Assembly: GCA_050184415.1 (NCBI GenBank)
Contig: JBFXAJ010000018.1
Coordinates: 1 to 64,000, forward strand
Reading direction: 5' to 3'
DNA: 64,000 nucleotides
DNA from: JADLGL01 sp050184415
Lineage (GTDB): Bacteria > Pseudomonadota > Alphaproteobacteria > Rhizobiales > Kaistiaceae
Shown one piece after another: positions 39,581 through 47,538 of the stretch (the first letter of the stretch is position 1; each line of letters opens with the position of its first letter). The position numbers and the translations under genes were made by a program. The notes below the pieces were generated by a model. The model was not told where the DNA came from, ran no database searches, and saw only the letters and a program-made list of their open reading frames with translations.

Positions 39581-41026
39581 ATGATCCCCTTCCCCGACCC
39601 CGACCCGAAGATCCTCGCTCGCCGCGACGCCATCATCGCCGGGCTTGCGAAGCTCGTCGCCCCCGGTGCGCTGATCACGGCCGAGGCCGAGCGCCGGGCC
39701 TATGAGACCGACGCCCTCACCGCCTATCGCCGGATGCCGCTCGCCGTGGTGCTGCCGAAGACCACCGAGCAGGTCGCGGCCGTCCTCCGCTTCCTCAATG
39801 CCGAGGGCGTGCCGGTGGTCGCGCGCGGCTCGGGCACGTCGCTCGCCGGCGGCGCGATCCCGCAGGAAGATGCCGTCGTCGTCGGCATCGGCAAGATGAC
39901 CCGCATCCTCGAGATCGATCTGCCGAACCGCTGCGCCCGGGTCGAGGCCGGGGTCACCAATCTCGCGATCTCCGACGCCGTCCGCCACCACGGCTTCTTC
40001 TACGCGCCCGACCCCTCCTCACAGCTCGCCTGTACGATCGGCGGCAACATCGCGATGAACTCCGGCGGCGCGCACTGCCTGAAATACGGCGTGACGACCA
40101 ACAACATCCTCGCCGCGCGCATCGTGCTCATCGACGGCACCATCGTCGACATCGGCGGCAAGTATCTCGATGCGCCGGGCCTCGATTTCCTCGGCCTCGT
40201 CGTCGGCTCCGAGGGCCAGCTCGGCATCGTCACCGAGGCGACCGTCCGCCTGGTGCCGATCGCCGAAGGAGCCCGGCCGGTGCTCCTCGCCTTCCCCGAC
40301 AGCGTGAAGGCGGGCGCGGCGGTGTCCGGGATCATCGCGGCGGGCATCGTCCCGGTCGCGCTCGAATTCATGGACAATGAGGCGATCGTCATCTGCGAGG
40401 CGTTCTCGCATGCCGGCTATCCCGTCGAAGCCGGCGCGATGCTGATCGTCGAGGTCGAGGGCTCCGAGGAGGAGATGGACGACCAGCTCCGCCGCATTGT
40501 CGCGATCGCGCAGGAGCATGGCGTCGAGACCGTCCGCGAGTCGAAATCGGCGATGGAGACCGCGGCGATCTGGAAGGGCCGGAAGTCCGCCTTCGGCGCC
40601 ACGGGGCGCGTTGCCGACTACATCTGCATGGACGGCACCATCCCGACCGGCCAGCTCCCCTTCGTCCTCGGCCGCATCGGCGAGATCGTCAAAAGCTACG
40701 GCCTTCGTGTGGCGAATGTCTTCCACGCCGGCGACGGCAACCTCCATCCGCTTGTCCTCTACAACGCCAACGACGTCGAGCAGTCGCGGAAGGCCGAGGA
40801 GGCCGGCAACGATATCCTCCGCCTCTGCGTCGAGGTCGGCGGCGTCCTCACCGGCGAGCATGGCGTCGGGATCGAGAAGCGCGACCTGATGCGGGTGCAG
40901 TTCACCAAGGCCGACCTCGATCAGCAGATGCGGGTCCGCGCGGTGTTCGATCCGGCGTGGCTTCTCAATCCGGCCAAGGTCTACCCGCTCGACGGGCGGC
41001 CCGCCGCGCTCCCGGCGGCCGCGTGA
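39581..41026 (+). CDS. glcD: Glycolate oxidase FAD-linked subunit GlcD
   Basis: The 481-residue protein has the FAD-binding PCMH fold: PLAVVLPKTTEQVAAVLRFLN, the FAD motif VVARGSGTSLAGGAIPQEDAVVVG, SSQLACTIGGNIAMNSGGAHCLKYG and LDFLGLVVGSEGQLGIVTEATVRLVP. The C-terminal half has the oxidase cap with VFHAGDGNLHPLVLYN and GGVLTGEHGVGIEKRDLM. Together with GlcE and GlcF it oxidises glycolate to glyoxylate for Gcl. It overlaps glcE by 4 bp (GTGA), the normal coupling. Confidence 0.94.
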   Translation: MIPFPDPDPKILARRDAIIAGLAKLVAPGALITAEAERRAYETDALTAYRRMPLAVVLPKTTEQVAAVLRFLNAEGVPVVARGSGTSLAGGAIPQEDAVVVGIGKMTRILEIDLPNRCARVEAGVTNLAISDAVRHHGFFYAPDPSSQLACTIGGNIAMNSGGAHCLKYGVTTNNILAARIVLIDGTIVDIGGKYLDAPGLDFLGLVVGSEGQLGIVTEATVRLVPIAEGARPVLLAFPDSVKAGAAVSGIIAAGIVPVALEFMDNEAIVICEAFSHAGYPVEAGAMLIVEVEGSEEEMDDQLRRIVAIAQEHGVETVRESKSAMETAAIWKGRKSAFGATGRVADYICMDGTIPTGQLPFVLGRIGEIVKSYGLRVANVFHAGDGNLHPLVLYNANDVEQSRKAEEAGNDILRLCVEVGGVLTGEHGVGIEKRDLMRVQFTKADLDQQMRVRAVFDPAWLLNPAKVYPLDGRPAALPAAA

Positions 41027-42225
41027 GCGAGGTCGCCGCGGCAGTGCGGCTCGTTCCGCGGAGCGAAGAAGAGGCGGCCGCGATCGTCGCAGACGCGGCG
41101 GCGCACGGGCGGACGCTCGCGATCGCCGGCGGCGGCACCCGCGCGGCCTTTGGCCGTCCCGTCGAGGCCGACGCGACCCTCTCCTCCGCCCGCCTCACCG
41201 GCATCACCTTCTACGCACCGTCCGAGATGGTGTTCGGCGCGAAGGCCGGCACGCCGCTGGTGCAGGTGGAAGCCGCCCTCCGCGGCTCGGGCCAGGGCCT
41301 CACCTTCGAGCCGATGGATCATCGACCCCTCTTCGGCAGCCACGGCGAGCCGACCATCGGCGCGGTCGCGGCCGGCAACATCTCCGGCCCGGCCCGCATC
41401 CATTCCGGCGCCGCCCGCGACCACCTCATCGGCGTCCGCTTCGTCAACGGCAGCGGCGAGATCGTGAAGTCGGGCGGCCGGGTGATGAAGAACGTCACGG
41501 GCCTCGACCTCGTGAAGCTCCTGTCCGGCTCGTTCGGCACCCTCGGCTTCCTCACCGAGGTGATCTTCAAGGTGCTGCCGCTGCCGGCGCATTCGGCAAC
41601 GCTCGTCATCCACGGCCTCGACGACCGCCGGGCGATCAACGCTCTCGCCGCCGCTCTCGGCTCGCCCTTCCAGCCGACCGGCGCGGCGCATCTTCCGGCC
41701 GGGATCGACTGGAGCGGCGCCCGCACTCTCGTCCGTGTCGAAGGCTTCCCCGACTCCGTCGCCTACCGCCTCGACAGCCTCGCGAAGCATGTCTCGGGCG
41801 GGCATCGCACGGAGCGGCTCGACGGCGCGGACGCCGCGGCGCTGTGGCGGAACGTCCGCGACGCGACCTTCCTCGCCGACCCGCACAGCGACCTGATCTG
41901 GCGGCTCTCGGTCACCCCCACGGCCGCATGGGAGGTGACGGCTGCGATCGCCGCGAAGATCAAGGATGCGCGCTGGTTCTACGACTGGGGCGGCGGCCTC
42001 GTCTGGCTCGCCGTCCCTCCCCTGCCTGACGCCGGCGCTGCCACCATCCGCGGCGTCGTCGGCAAGACCGGCGGCCACGCGACCCTCGTCCGCGCGCCGG
42101 CCGAGATCCGGATGCGAGTGCCGGTGTTCGAGCCGCTGTCCGAAGCGCTGATGAAACTGTCCGCGGGCATCAAGGCGAGCTTCGACCCGAAGGGCGTGTT
42201 CGAGCCGGGGCGGATGTACTCATGA
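41023..42225 (+). CDS. glcE: Glycolate oxidase subunit GlcE
   Basis: The 400-residue second FAD-binding subunit is shorter than GlcD, as usual. It shows RLVPRSEEEAAAIVADAAAHGRTLAIAGGGTRAAFGRP, then GLTFEPMDHRPLFGSHGEPTIGAVAAGNISGPARIHSGAARDHLIGVRFVNGSGEIVKSGGRVMKNVTGLDLVKLLSGSFGTLGFLTEV. This is the family block with the conserved KNVTGYDL-type stretch. It starts with GTG at 41023 inside the end of glcD. In the normal operon glcF would follow at once. Here a GIY-YIG gene overlaps its stop codon instead. Confidence 0.93.
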   Translation: MSEVAAAVRLVPRSEEEAAAIVADAAAHGRTLAIAGGGTRAAFGRPVEADATLSSARLTGITFYAPSEMVFGAKAGTPLVQVEAALRGSGQGLTFEPMDHRPLFGSHGEPTIGAVAAGNISGPARIHSGAARDHLIGVRFVNGSGEIVKSGGRVMKNVTGLDLVKLLSGSFGTLGFLTEVIFKVLPLPAHSATLVIHGLDDRRAINALAAALGSPFQPTGAAHLPAGIDWSGARTLVRVEGFPDSVAYRLDSLAKHVSGGHRTERLDGADAAALWRNVRDATFLADPHSDLIWRLSVTPTAAWEVTAAIAAKIKDARWFYDWGGGLVWLAVPPLPDAGAATIRGVVGKTGGHATLVRAPAEIRMRVPVFEPLSEALMKLSAGIKASFDPKGVFEPGRMYS

Positions 42226-42614
42226 CCCTCCGGCCCGGCTGGTACACCCGAGACATCCCGGATCACGTCAGCCTCAATTCGCCTGGTATCTATGAATGGC
42301 GGATCGACGGCGTCGGCATCTACGTTGGGAAGGCCAAACGGCTCAAAAGTCGGCTTGACGCTTATCCTCGAAACGTCCGCGGTATCGTACTTGGAGTTCC
42401 GTGGCATGGGCAGGAGGGCCGAAGGTATCGGCCAGTGCACTACTCCCTTCATCGAGCCTACGAGGACGGTACGGTCGCCACGGTCGGTGTCCTTGAGGTA
42501 TGCGAAGTTGCCGATCTCATTGAGCGCGAACGGTTCTGGATCGAACTGCGCCGAAGCGAGGCAGCAACAGGCGGACCAGCCGTCCTGAACGCGACCCTAT
42601 TGGCGGGCCGTTGA
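42222..42614 (+). CDS. GIY-YIG-domain protein inserted after glcE
   Basis: The 130-residue protein contains SPGIYEWRIDGVGIYVGKAKRLKSRLDAY, the paired GIY/YVG motif of this nuclease fold. This is followed by a longer insertion (GQEGRRYRPVHYSLHRAYEDGTVATVGVLE) and VADLIERERFWIELRR, which carries the likely metal-binding Glu. It differs from the short class at 4346 and 51527. Its ATG overlaps the stop of glcE (ATGA), so it is translationally coupled to glcE. Base composition is visibly lower in GC than the glc genes, which suggests acquisition. Confidence 0.75.
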   Translation: MTLRPGWYTRDIPDHVSLNSPGIYEWRIDGVGIYVGKAKRLKSRLDAYPRNVRGIVLGVPWHGQEGRRYRPVHYSLHRAYEDGTVATVGVLEVCEVADLIERERFWIELRRSEAATGGPAVLNATLLAGR

Positions 42615-42670
42615 AATTATGTAGCTATGATGCTACTTAGTGCTCCCGCGTTTCGAGGCAAGAGGTCGGC

Positions 42671-42925
42671 GTGACGATCACGATCAGTAGTCGCCAGTTC
42701 AATCAGGACCGAAGCGGGATCAAGAAACTTGCCGAGGAAGGGCCGGTCTTCATCACCGACCGCGGCAGGCCGGCGCACGTCCTGATGACCATCGAAGAGT
42801 ATCGCCGCATCACTGGCAAGCCAATGACACTCCTCGAGGCTTTGACGCCGCCCGGCGAGGGCGACCTGGATTTCGAACCTCCACGTCTATCCGACAAGAT
42901 CTTCCGTCCGGCCGATTTCGACTAA
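42671..42925 (+). CDS. Phd/YefM-type antitoxin
   Basis: The 84-residue protein has ITISSRQFNQDRSGIKKLAEEGPVFITDRGRPAHVLMTIEEYRRIT, the Phd/YefM DNA-binding antitoxin signature. The C-terminal tail (ALTPPGEGDLDFEPPRLSDKIFRPADFD) is acidic and should bind the toxin. It begins with GTG at 42671, abuts the vapC gene, and would repress its own promoter. Lower GC than the flanking glc genes. Confidence 0.9.
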   Translation: MTITISSRQFNQDRSGIKKLAEEGPVFITDRGRPAHVLMTIEEYRRITGKPMTLLEALTPPGEGDLDFEPPRLSDKIFRPADFD

Positions 42926-43351
42926 GTGTTTCTCCTCGACACCAATGTCATCTCGGAGATTCAGAGAAAGGCCCGTGCGGACGGGAACGTGACGATCTGG
43001 GCCGGCTCAGTGGCCGTCGAGCAGATGTTTATCTCCGCCATCACCGTAATGGAGGTGCTGATCGGGGCAGAACAGATCGGGCGCCGCGACGCGGTGCGCG
43101 CCGAGGCCCTTCGCGCCTGGATCGAGGACCAGGTTCTTCTGCGCTTCGCCGGCCGCATCCTGCCCTTCGACACCGCAACGGCGCAGAGGTGCGCGCTCCT
43201 TCACGTCCCCAACCCCCGTCCCGAACGCGACGCGATGATTGCGGCAACGGCCGCAGTTCATGGCCTGACCGTGGTCACGCGGAACACACGGGATTTCGAG
43301 TCCGCCGGCGTGAAGGTGTTCAATCCGTGGCTCGCGCCGCCGCCAATGTGA
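42926..43351 (+). CDS. vapC: VapC-type PIN-domain ribonuclease toxin
   Basis: The 141-residue protein starts FLLDTNVISEIQRK (first acidic Asp), then VMEVLIGAEQI (second acidic Glu), ERDAMIAATAAVHGLTVVTRNTRDFESAGVKVFNPW (third acidic Asp and the NTRDF strand). It is a complete PIN nuclease of the FitB/VapC branch that cleaves RNA when free of its antitoxin. It begins with GTG directly after the antitoxin stop codon (TAAGTG), the usual coupling. The pair lies inside the glc operon, before glcF. Confidence 0.92.
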   Translation: MFLLDTNVISEIQRKARADGNVTIWAGSVAVEQMFISAITVMEVLIGAEQIGRRDAVRAEALRAWIEDQVLLRFAGRILPFDTATAQRCALLHVPNPRPERDAMIAATAAVHGLTVVTRNTRDFESAGVKVFNPWLAPPPM

Positions 43352-43454
43352 GGGCTGACGCCCACGGGAAACCGCGGCTACGCCACGTCGCAGATTTCAA
43401 CAACCCTGCAGTACGCTACACCTTCGCCCCGGCGATCGACCACGACAGGCGCTG

Positions 43455-44807
43455 ATGAGAACCGAATTCGCTCCGGAGCAGCTTGCCGACCCGCGGATGG
43501 CGGCGTCGGAGAAGATTCTCCACACCTGCGTCCATTGCGGCTTCTGCAACGCGACCTGCCCGACCTACCTCCTTCTCGGCGATGAGCTCGATGGGCCGCG
43601 TGGCCGCATCTATCTCATGAAGGACATGCTGGAGAACCAGAAGCCGGCCTCGAAGGAGGTGGTCACCCATGTCGACCGCTGCCTGTCCTGCCTCTCCTGC
43701 ATGTCGACCTGCCCGTCGGGCGTCCACTACATGCACCTCGTCGACCACGCGCGGGCGTACATCGAGGAGACCTACACCCGCTCCTGGCACGACCGGCTGA
43801 TGCGCCGGGTGCTGGCGGCGATCGTTCCCTATCCCGGCCGCTTCCGCCTCGCCCTCCGCACCGCCGGCCTCGGCCGCCCGTTCCGCCCGATCCTCCGGCG
43901 CCTGCCATGGGTGGGGGCGCGGATGGACGCCATGCTGGACCTCGCGCCGCGCCAGCTCCCGGCGAAGCCGAGGCAGGCGGCCGGCGACGTCTACGCCCCA
44001 CAGGGCGAGCGCCGGAAGCGCGTCGCGCTCTTGATGAACTGCACCCAGCCGGTGCTCAACCCCGGCATCAACGAGGCCACGGTGCGCCTCCTCAACCGGC
44101 TCGGCGTCGAGGTCGTGTTCCCGAAGGGCGAGGGCTGCTGCGGCGCGCTCGTCCATCACATGGGCCACGAGAAGGCGAGCCACGACGCCGCGGCGCGGAA
44201 CGTCGACGCCTGGACCAGGGAGATTCAAGGCGACGGCCTCGACGCGATCATCATCACGGCGTCCGGCTGCGGGACGACGATCAAGGACTACGGCTTCATG
44301 TTCCGCGCCGACCCGGCCTATGCCGAGAAAGCGGCGCGGGTCTCGGCGCTCGCGATGGACGTGACCGAGTTCCTCGCCACGCTCGACTTCGCGCCCGCGA
44401 TCCCGACGGGGCTGACCGTTGCCTACCACTCCGCCTGCTCGATGCAGCATGGCCAGCAGATCAAGGATGGGCCGAAGAAGCTGCTCGCCCGCGCCGGCTT
44501 CAAGGTCCGCGACGTGCCCGAGGGGCACATCTGCTGCGGCTCGGCCGGGGTCTACAACATCCTCCAGCCCGAGATCGCCGGAAGGCTCCGCAACCGGAAG
44601 GTCGACAACATCCAGCGCGTCAGTCCCGACGTGATCGCGACCGGCAATATCGGCTGCATGGTCCAGATCGACCGCGGCCAGGCCGAGCGCGGCATTGCCA
44701 CCCCGATCGTCCACACCGTGGACCTCCTCGACTGGGCCACCGGCGGCCCGATGCCGGAAGCGATCCGGAAGGCGGGGCGGCAGGCCGCTGCGGGTGCGGC
44801 GGCATAG
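43455..44807 (+). CDS. glcF: Glycolate oxidase iron-sulfur subunit GlcF
   Basis: The protein has 450 residues. The N-terminus carries two 4Fe-4S cluster motifs, CVHCGFCNATCPTYLLL and CLSCLSCMSTCPSG (about 25-90). The C-terminal part has two CCG domains for electron transfer: ...EGCCGALVHHMG and ...GHICCGSAGVYNILQPE, with YHSACSMQHGQ between them. It is the third subunit of glycolate oxidase. It normally follows glcE immediately, but here lies 1.2 kb downstream after a GIY-YIG gene and a toxin-antitoxin pair. It is still in the same direction, and no promoter was recognised. Confidence 0.94.
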   Translation: MRTEFAPEQLADPRMAASEKILHTCVHCGFCNATCPTYLLLGDELDGPRGRIYLMKDMLENQKPASKEVVTHVDRCLSCLSCMSTCPSGVHYMHLVDHARAYIEETYTRSWHDRLMRRVLAAIVPYPGRFRLALRTAGLGRPFRPILRRLPWVGARMDAMLDLAPRQLPAKPRQAAGDVYAPQGERRKRVALLMNCTQPVLNPGINEATVRLLNRLGVEVVFPKGEGCCGALVHHMGHEKASHDAAARNVDAWTREIQGDGLDAIIITASGCGTTIKDYGFMFRADPAYAEKAARVSALAMDVTEFLATLDFAPAIPTGLTVAYHSACSMQHGQQIKDGPKKLLARAGFKVRDVPEGHICCGSAGVYNILQPEIAGRLRNRKVDNIQRVSPDVIATGNIGCMVQIDRGQAERGIATPIVHTVDLLDWATGGPMPEAIRKAGRQAAAGAAA

Positions 44808-44870
44808 GCGGCATCGCTGCCACCATTGTCGACCTCGCTGCCCCCCGACCCGGCCCCTCCTTCGCTCCGC

Positions 44871-44991
44871 GTCAGCGGGGAGAAGGTGACCCGAAGGGCC
44901 GGATGAGGGGCTCTTGCTGCACGCTCGGAGCTCGGGTCGGCCCCCTCACCCCAAGCCCTCTCCCCGCTTCGCGGGGCGAGGGAGTTCGCGG
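44871..44991. repeat. Imperfect intergenic inverted repeat
   Basis: CCGCGTCAGCGGGGAGAAGG...GGATGAGGGG on the left is loosely inverse to CCCCTCACCCCAAGCCCTCTCCCCGCTTCGCGG on the right, around a Cys-Ser-rich-looking non-coding middle. It resembles the common intergenic palindromes of alphaproteobacteria and may help to end glcF transcripts. Confidence 0.45.
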
Positions 44992-45040
44992 GTCCAGCCC
45001 CTCATTGAAGCAACGGTGATCCTGTGACATCAGCCGTTGC

Positions 45041-45886
45041 ATGACCGACGAGTCCCTCACCGCCCAGCACCGCGGCGGCGTCCTGCAGCGCCGGTTCGGG
45101 ACCAAGGCGGCCGCCATCCGCGCCGCGTTTGCGCACCGCGTCGCCCTCCCAGCGGGCCCGCCCTGGGCGTTCGTGGCGCTGGGGGCGTTCGCCGTCGTCC
45201 TCATCGCCTGGCTCGCGCTCGACGAAGGCTCGGTGGCGTGGGCACAGGACCTGCCGCAATGGCTCGAGGACTTTGCCCAAATCATGTCCGAGGTCGGACT
45301 GTCGCAATGGTACCTCGTGCCGACCGGGGTCCTTGCGATCCTCCTTTTCCTCGGCGACTGGACGCGGTTGCGGGCGAGCCTCGTCCGCGGCTGGGCTACC
45401 GTCGGCGCTCTCACGACCTACGCCTTCCTCGCGGTCGGCCTCGGCGGCATCGCCGTGAACCTCCTCAAGATCGTCTTCGGCCGCGCCCGGCCGCATCTCT
45501 TCGACGAAGCGGGCGTCCGCGCCTTCGACTTCTGGGCCGCCGGCTACGACAATGCGAGCTTCCCGTCCGGCCATGCGACGACGGCGGGATCGCTGATCGT
45601 CGTCGGGTGGTTTCTCTTCCCGCGGCTCCGCCCGCTGGTGGTCCTGTTCGGCCTTGCGATCGCCGGAAGCCGCGTCGTGGTCGGCGCCCATTATCCCAGC
45701 GACGTCGCCGCCGGCCTCGTGGTCGGCGGGACGGTTGCCTACCTCGTCGCCCGGCTCTTCGCCCGGCACGGGCTCGGCTTCACCGCGCATCCGATGCGCC
45801 GCGACGGCGCGCCGATCCGTGCGGCGGTGCGCGACAACGGCATCCTCCGCTTCCTCGTGGCGCCGATCCGCGCGCTGATCGGCTAG
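45041..45886 (+). CDS. PAP2-family membrane phosphatase
   Basis: The 281-residue membrane protein has about five to six hydrophobic segments. The three PAP2 catalytic motifs are complete: KIVFGRARP, then SFPSGHATTAGSL with the His of PSGH, and SRVVVGAHYPSDVAAG. It likely dephosphorylates undecaprenyl pyrophosphate, phosphatidic acid or a lipid A phosphate; the sequence alone does not tell which. It converges with metC, and the two stop codons overlap by 4 bp (45883-45886). Confidence 0.88.
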   Translation: MTDESLTAQHRGGVLQRRFGTKAAAIRAAFAHRVALPAGPPWAFVALGAFAVVLIAWLALDEGSVAWAQDLPQWLEDFAQIMSEVGLSQWYLVPTGVLAILLFLGDWTRLRASLVRGWATVGALTTYAFLAVGLGGIAVNLLKIVFGRARPHLFDEAGVRAFDFWAAGYDNASFPSGHATTAGSLIVVGWFLFPRLRPLVVLFGLAIAGSRVVVGAHYPSDVAAGLVVGGTVAYLVARLFARHGLGFTAHPMRRDGAPIRAAVRDNGILRFLVAPIRALIG

Positions 45887-47052
45887 CCCGCGATCTCAGA
45901 AAAAGCCGCGTCGAGATCGGCGATCAGATCCGCCGGATCCTCGAGGCCGACGTGGAGCCGCACCAGCGGCCCGTCGGGCGCGCGGCTTGCGGTGCGCCGG
46001 AACTCGCCCGGCACGGCCAGGCTCTCATAGCCGCCCCAGGAATAGCCGATGCCGAAGAGGGCCAGCGCCTCGATGAAGCGTGCCGCGTCCTCCTCGGTCG
46101 ATCCGCCGAGCACGATGGAGAAGAGACCGCTCGCGCCCGTCATGTCGCGCCGCCATAGCCCATGCCCGGGATCGCCCGGCAGCGCCGGGTGGAGCACGGC
46201 GCTGACCTCGGGCCGCGCCGCGAGCCATTCGGCGACCGCGAGGCCCGAGCGCATGTGCCGCTCCAGCCGGACCTCGAGGGTCCGGAGGCCGCGGAGCGCG
46301 AGGTAGATATCGTCCGGCGCGGCGCAGACGCCCATCGCGCCATGGTGCCGCTTGAGCCGTGGCCACGCGCCTTCATGGGCCGTGACGTAGCCCATCAGGA
46401 CGTCGGCATGGCCGCTGACATATTTGGTGGCGGCATGGACCACGACATCCGCGCCGAGCGAAAGAGGCTGGCAGTAGAGCGGTGTCGCCCAGGTGTTGTC
46501 GGCGATGACGACGGCATCGCGCGCATGCGCGACTTCGGCGATGGCCGGCAGATCCTGCATCTCCATCGTGTAGGAGCCGGGGCTCTCGACATAGACCAGC
46601 GTCGTGCCGTCGTCGACGAGGTCCGCAATGCCGGCGCCGATCGTCGGGTCGTAATACGCGACCGCAATGTCGAGCGGCTTCAGCACGATGTCGGCAATAG
46701 CGCGAGCCGGTCCGTACACGCTGTCCGGCAGGAGCACGCGGTTGCCGGCCCCGACGAAGGCGAGGATCGCCGTGCTCATCGCACTCAGCCCGGACGGGCA
46801 GAGCACCGCTCCGGCCGCCTTCACCGCGCCAATGCCGTCCAGCTCCGCCAGCGCGGATTCGAGCGCCGCCATCGTCGGCGTCCCCCGCCGGCCATAGCTC
46901 ACCGGCTTGCCGTCATGGAGCTCGGCGACGGTGTCGAAGAGGATGGTCGACGCGTGGACCACCGGCGGATTGACGAAGCTCCCGGCCTCCCCGCGGCCGG
47001 CTCGCGCGAGCCGGGTGCCGATGCCGCGGATGGGCTGCTTGGGGGTCTTCAT
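45883..47052 (-). CDS. metC: Cystathionine beta-lyase (trans-sulfuration PLP enzyme)
   Basis: The 389-residue Cys/Met-metabolism PLP enzyme has the Schiff-base Lys in ADVVVHAATKYVSGHADVLMG and the conserved AVLCPSGLSAMSTAILAFVGAGNRVLLPDSVYGP. VYVESPGSYTMEMQDLPAIAEVAHARDAVVIADNTWATPL is the family block. The length and the SPGSYTMEMQD pattern favour cystathionine beta-lyase, which converts cystathionine to homocysteine. A gamma-synthase-like activity cannot be ruled out. The ATG at 47052 is chosen as the first good start. Confidence 0.85.
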   Translation of the reverse strand: MKTPKQPIRGIGTRLARAGRGEAGSFVNPPVVHASTILFDTVAELHDGKPVSYGRRGTPTMAALESALAELDGIGAVKAAGAVLCPSGLSAMSTAILAFVGAGNRVLLPDSVYGPARAIADIVLKPLDIAVAYYDPTIGAGIADLVDDGTTLVYVESPGSYTMEMQDLPAIAEVAHARDAVVIADNTWATPLYCQPLSLGADVVVHAATKYVSGHADVLMGYVTAHEGAWPRLKRHHGAMGVCAAPDDIYLALRGLRTLEVRLERHMRSGLAVAEWLAARPEVSAVLHPALPGDPGHGLWRRDMTGASGLFSIVLGGSTEEDAARFIEALALFGIGYSWGGYESLAVPGEFRRTASRAPDGPLVRLHVGLEDPADLIADLDAAFSEIAG

Positions 47053-47225
47053 GGCGGGGCTCCTTGGGTCGCGGCAGGTATAGGGTGCCAAGGCTGCGGC
47101 GGCTATGCGCGGGGCGGTACTCGCTTATGCGAAGCCGGTTGCGCCCGGATTGCCACGGCCGGACCCACAACGGCCTCACCGCCAACGCGGTGCCCGAGCT
47201 GCCAGCCGCGACCCTGCGTCAACCT

Positions 47226-47398
47226 CCCGAGCTTCCCCCTTGAGGGGGAGCGGGTTTCGCGGAGAGAAACCGTGGGGGGTCTGTGCCCATCCGCTGGTTC
47301 GGATCGCGAGGGACGGCAGCGACCCCCGCCGAAGCTTGCTCCTTGCAGTCGCAACCTTCCGCCTCCCCTCTGAACACCCTCAAGGGCGAGGCTCGGGA
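47226..47398 (+). repeat. Dispersed intergenic repeat, family 2, copy 3
   Basis: It starts with a palindromic TTCCCCCTTGAGGGGGAGCG, contains GAAACCGTGGGGGGTCTG and CGAAGCTTGCTCCTTGCAG, and ends CCTCAAGGGCGAGGCTCGGGAG. Same layout as 119-292 and the reverse copy at 6836-6994. It is non-coding. Confidence 0.75.
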
Positions 47399-47435
47399 GT
47401 ATGACGCGCGGGCACAGCGATGAAGCGCTGCGCTT

Positions 47436-47465
47436 GCTATTCGCTATTCGCTATTCGCTATTCGC
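47436..47465 (+). repeat. Tandem heptamer GCTATTC x4
   Basis: There are four exact units GCTATTC (47436-47463) followed by GC. An identical four-unit array in the same orientation lies at 50267-50296 on the other side of the OmpA-type gene. Confidence 0.9.
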
Positions 47466-47538
47466 GACCCACTGACCCCACAAACGCCAACGGCGCGGAG
47501 TCACCTCCGCGCCGTCGCGTCATGCGTGAGCCCCTGTC

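Larger units (their letters stand above)
47053..47538. other. 486-bp intergenic region with a repeat and a heptamer array
   Basis: It contains the family-2 repeat (47226-47398) and four tandem GCTATTC units (47436-47465). No gene was found. It separates metC (its upstream region lies here) from the 3' end of the OmpA-type gene. Confidence 0.6.
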
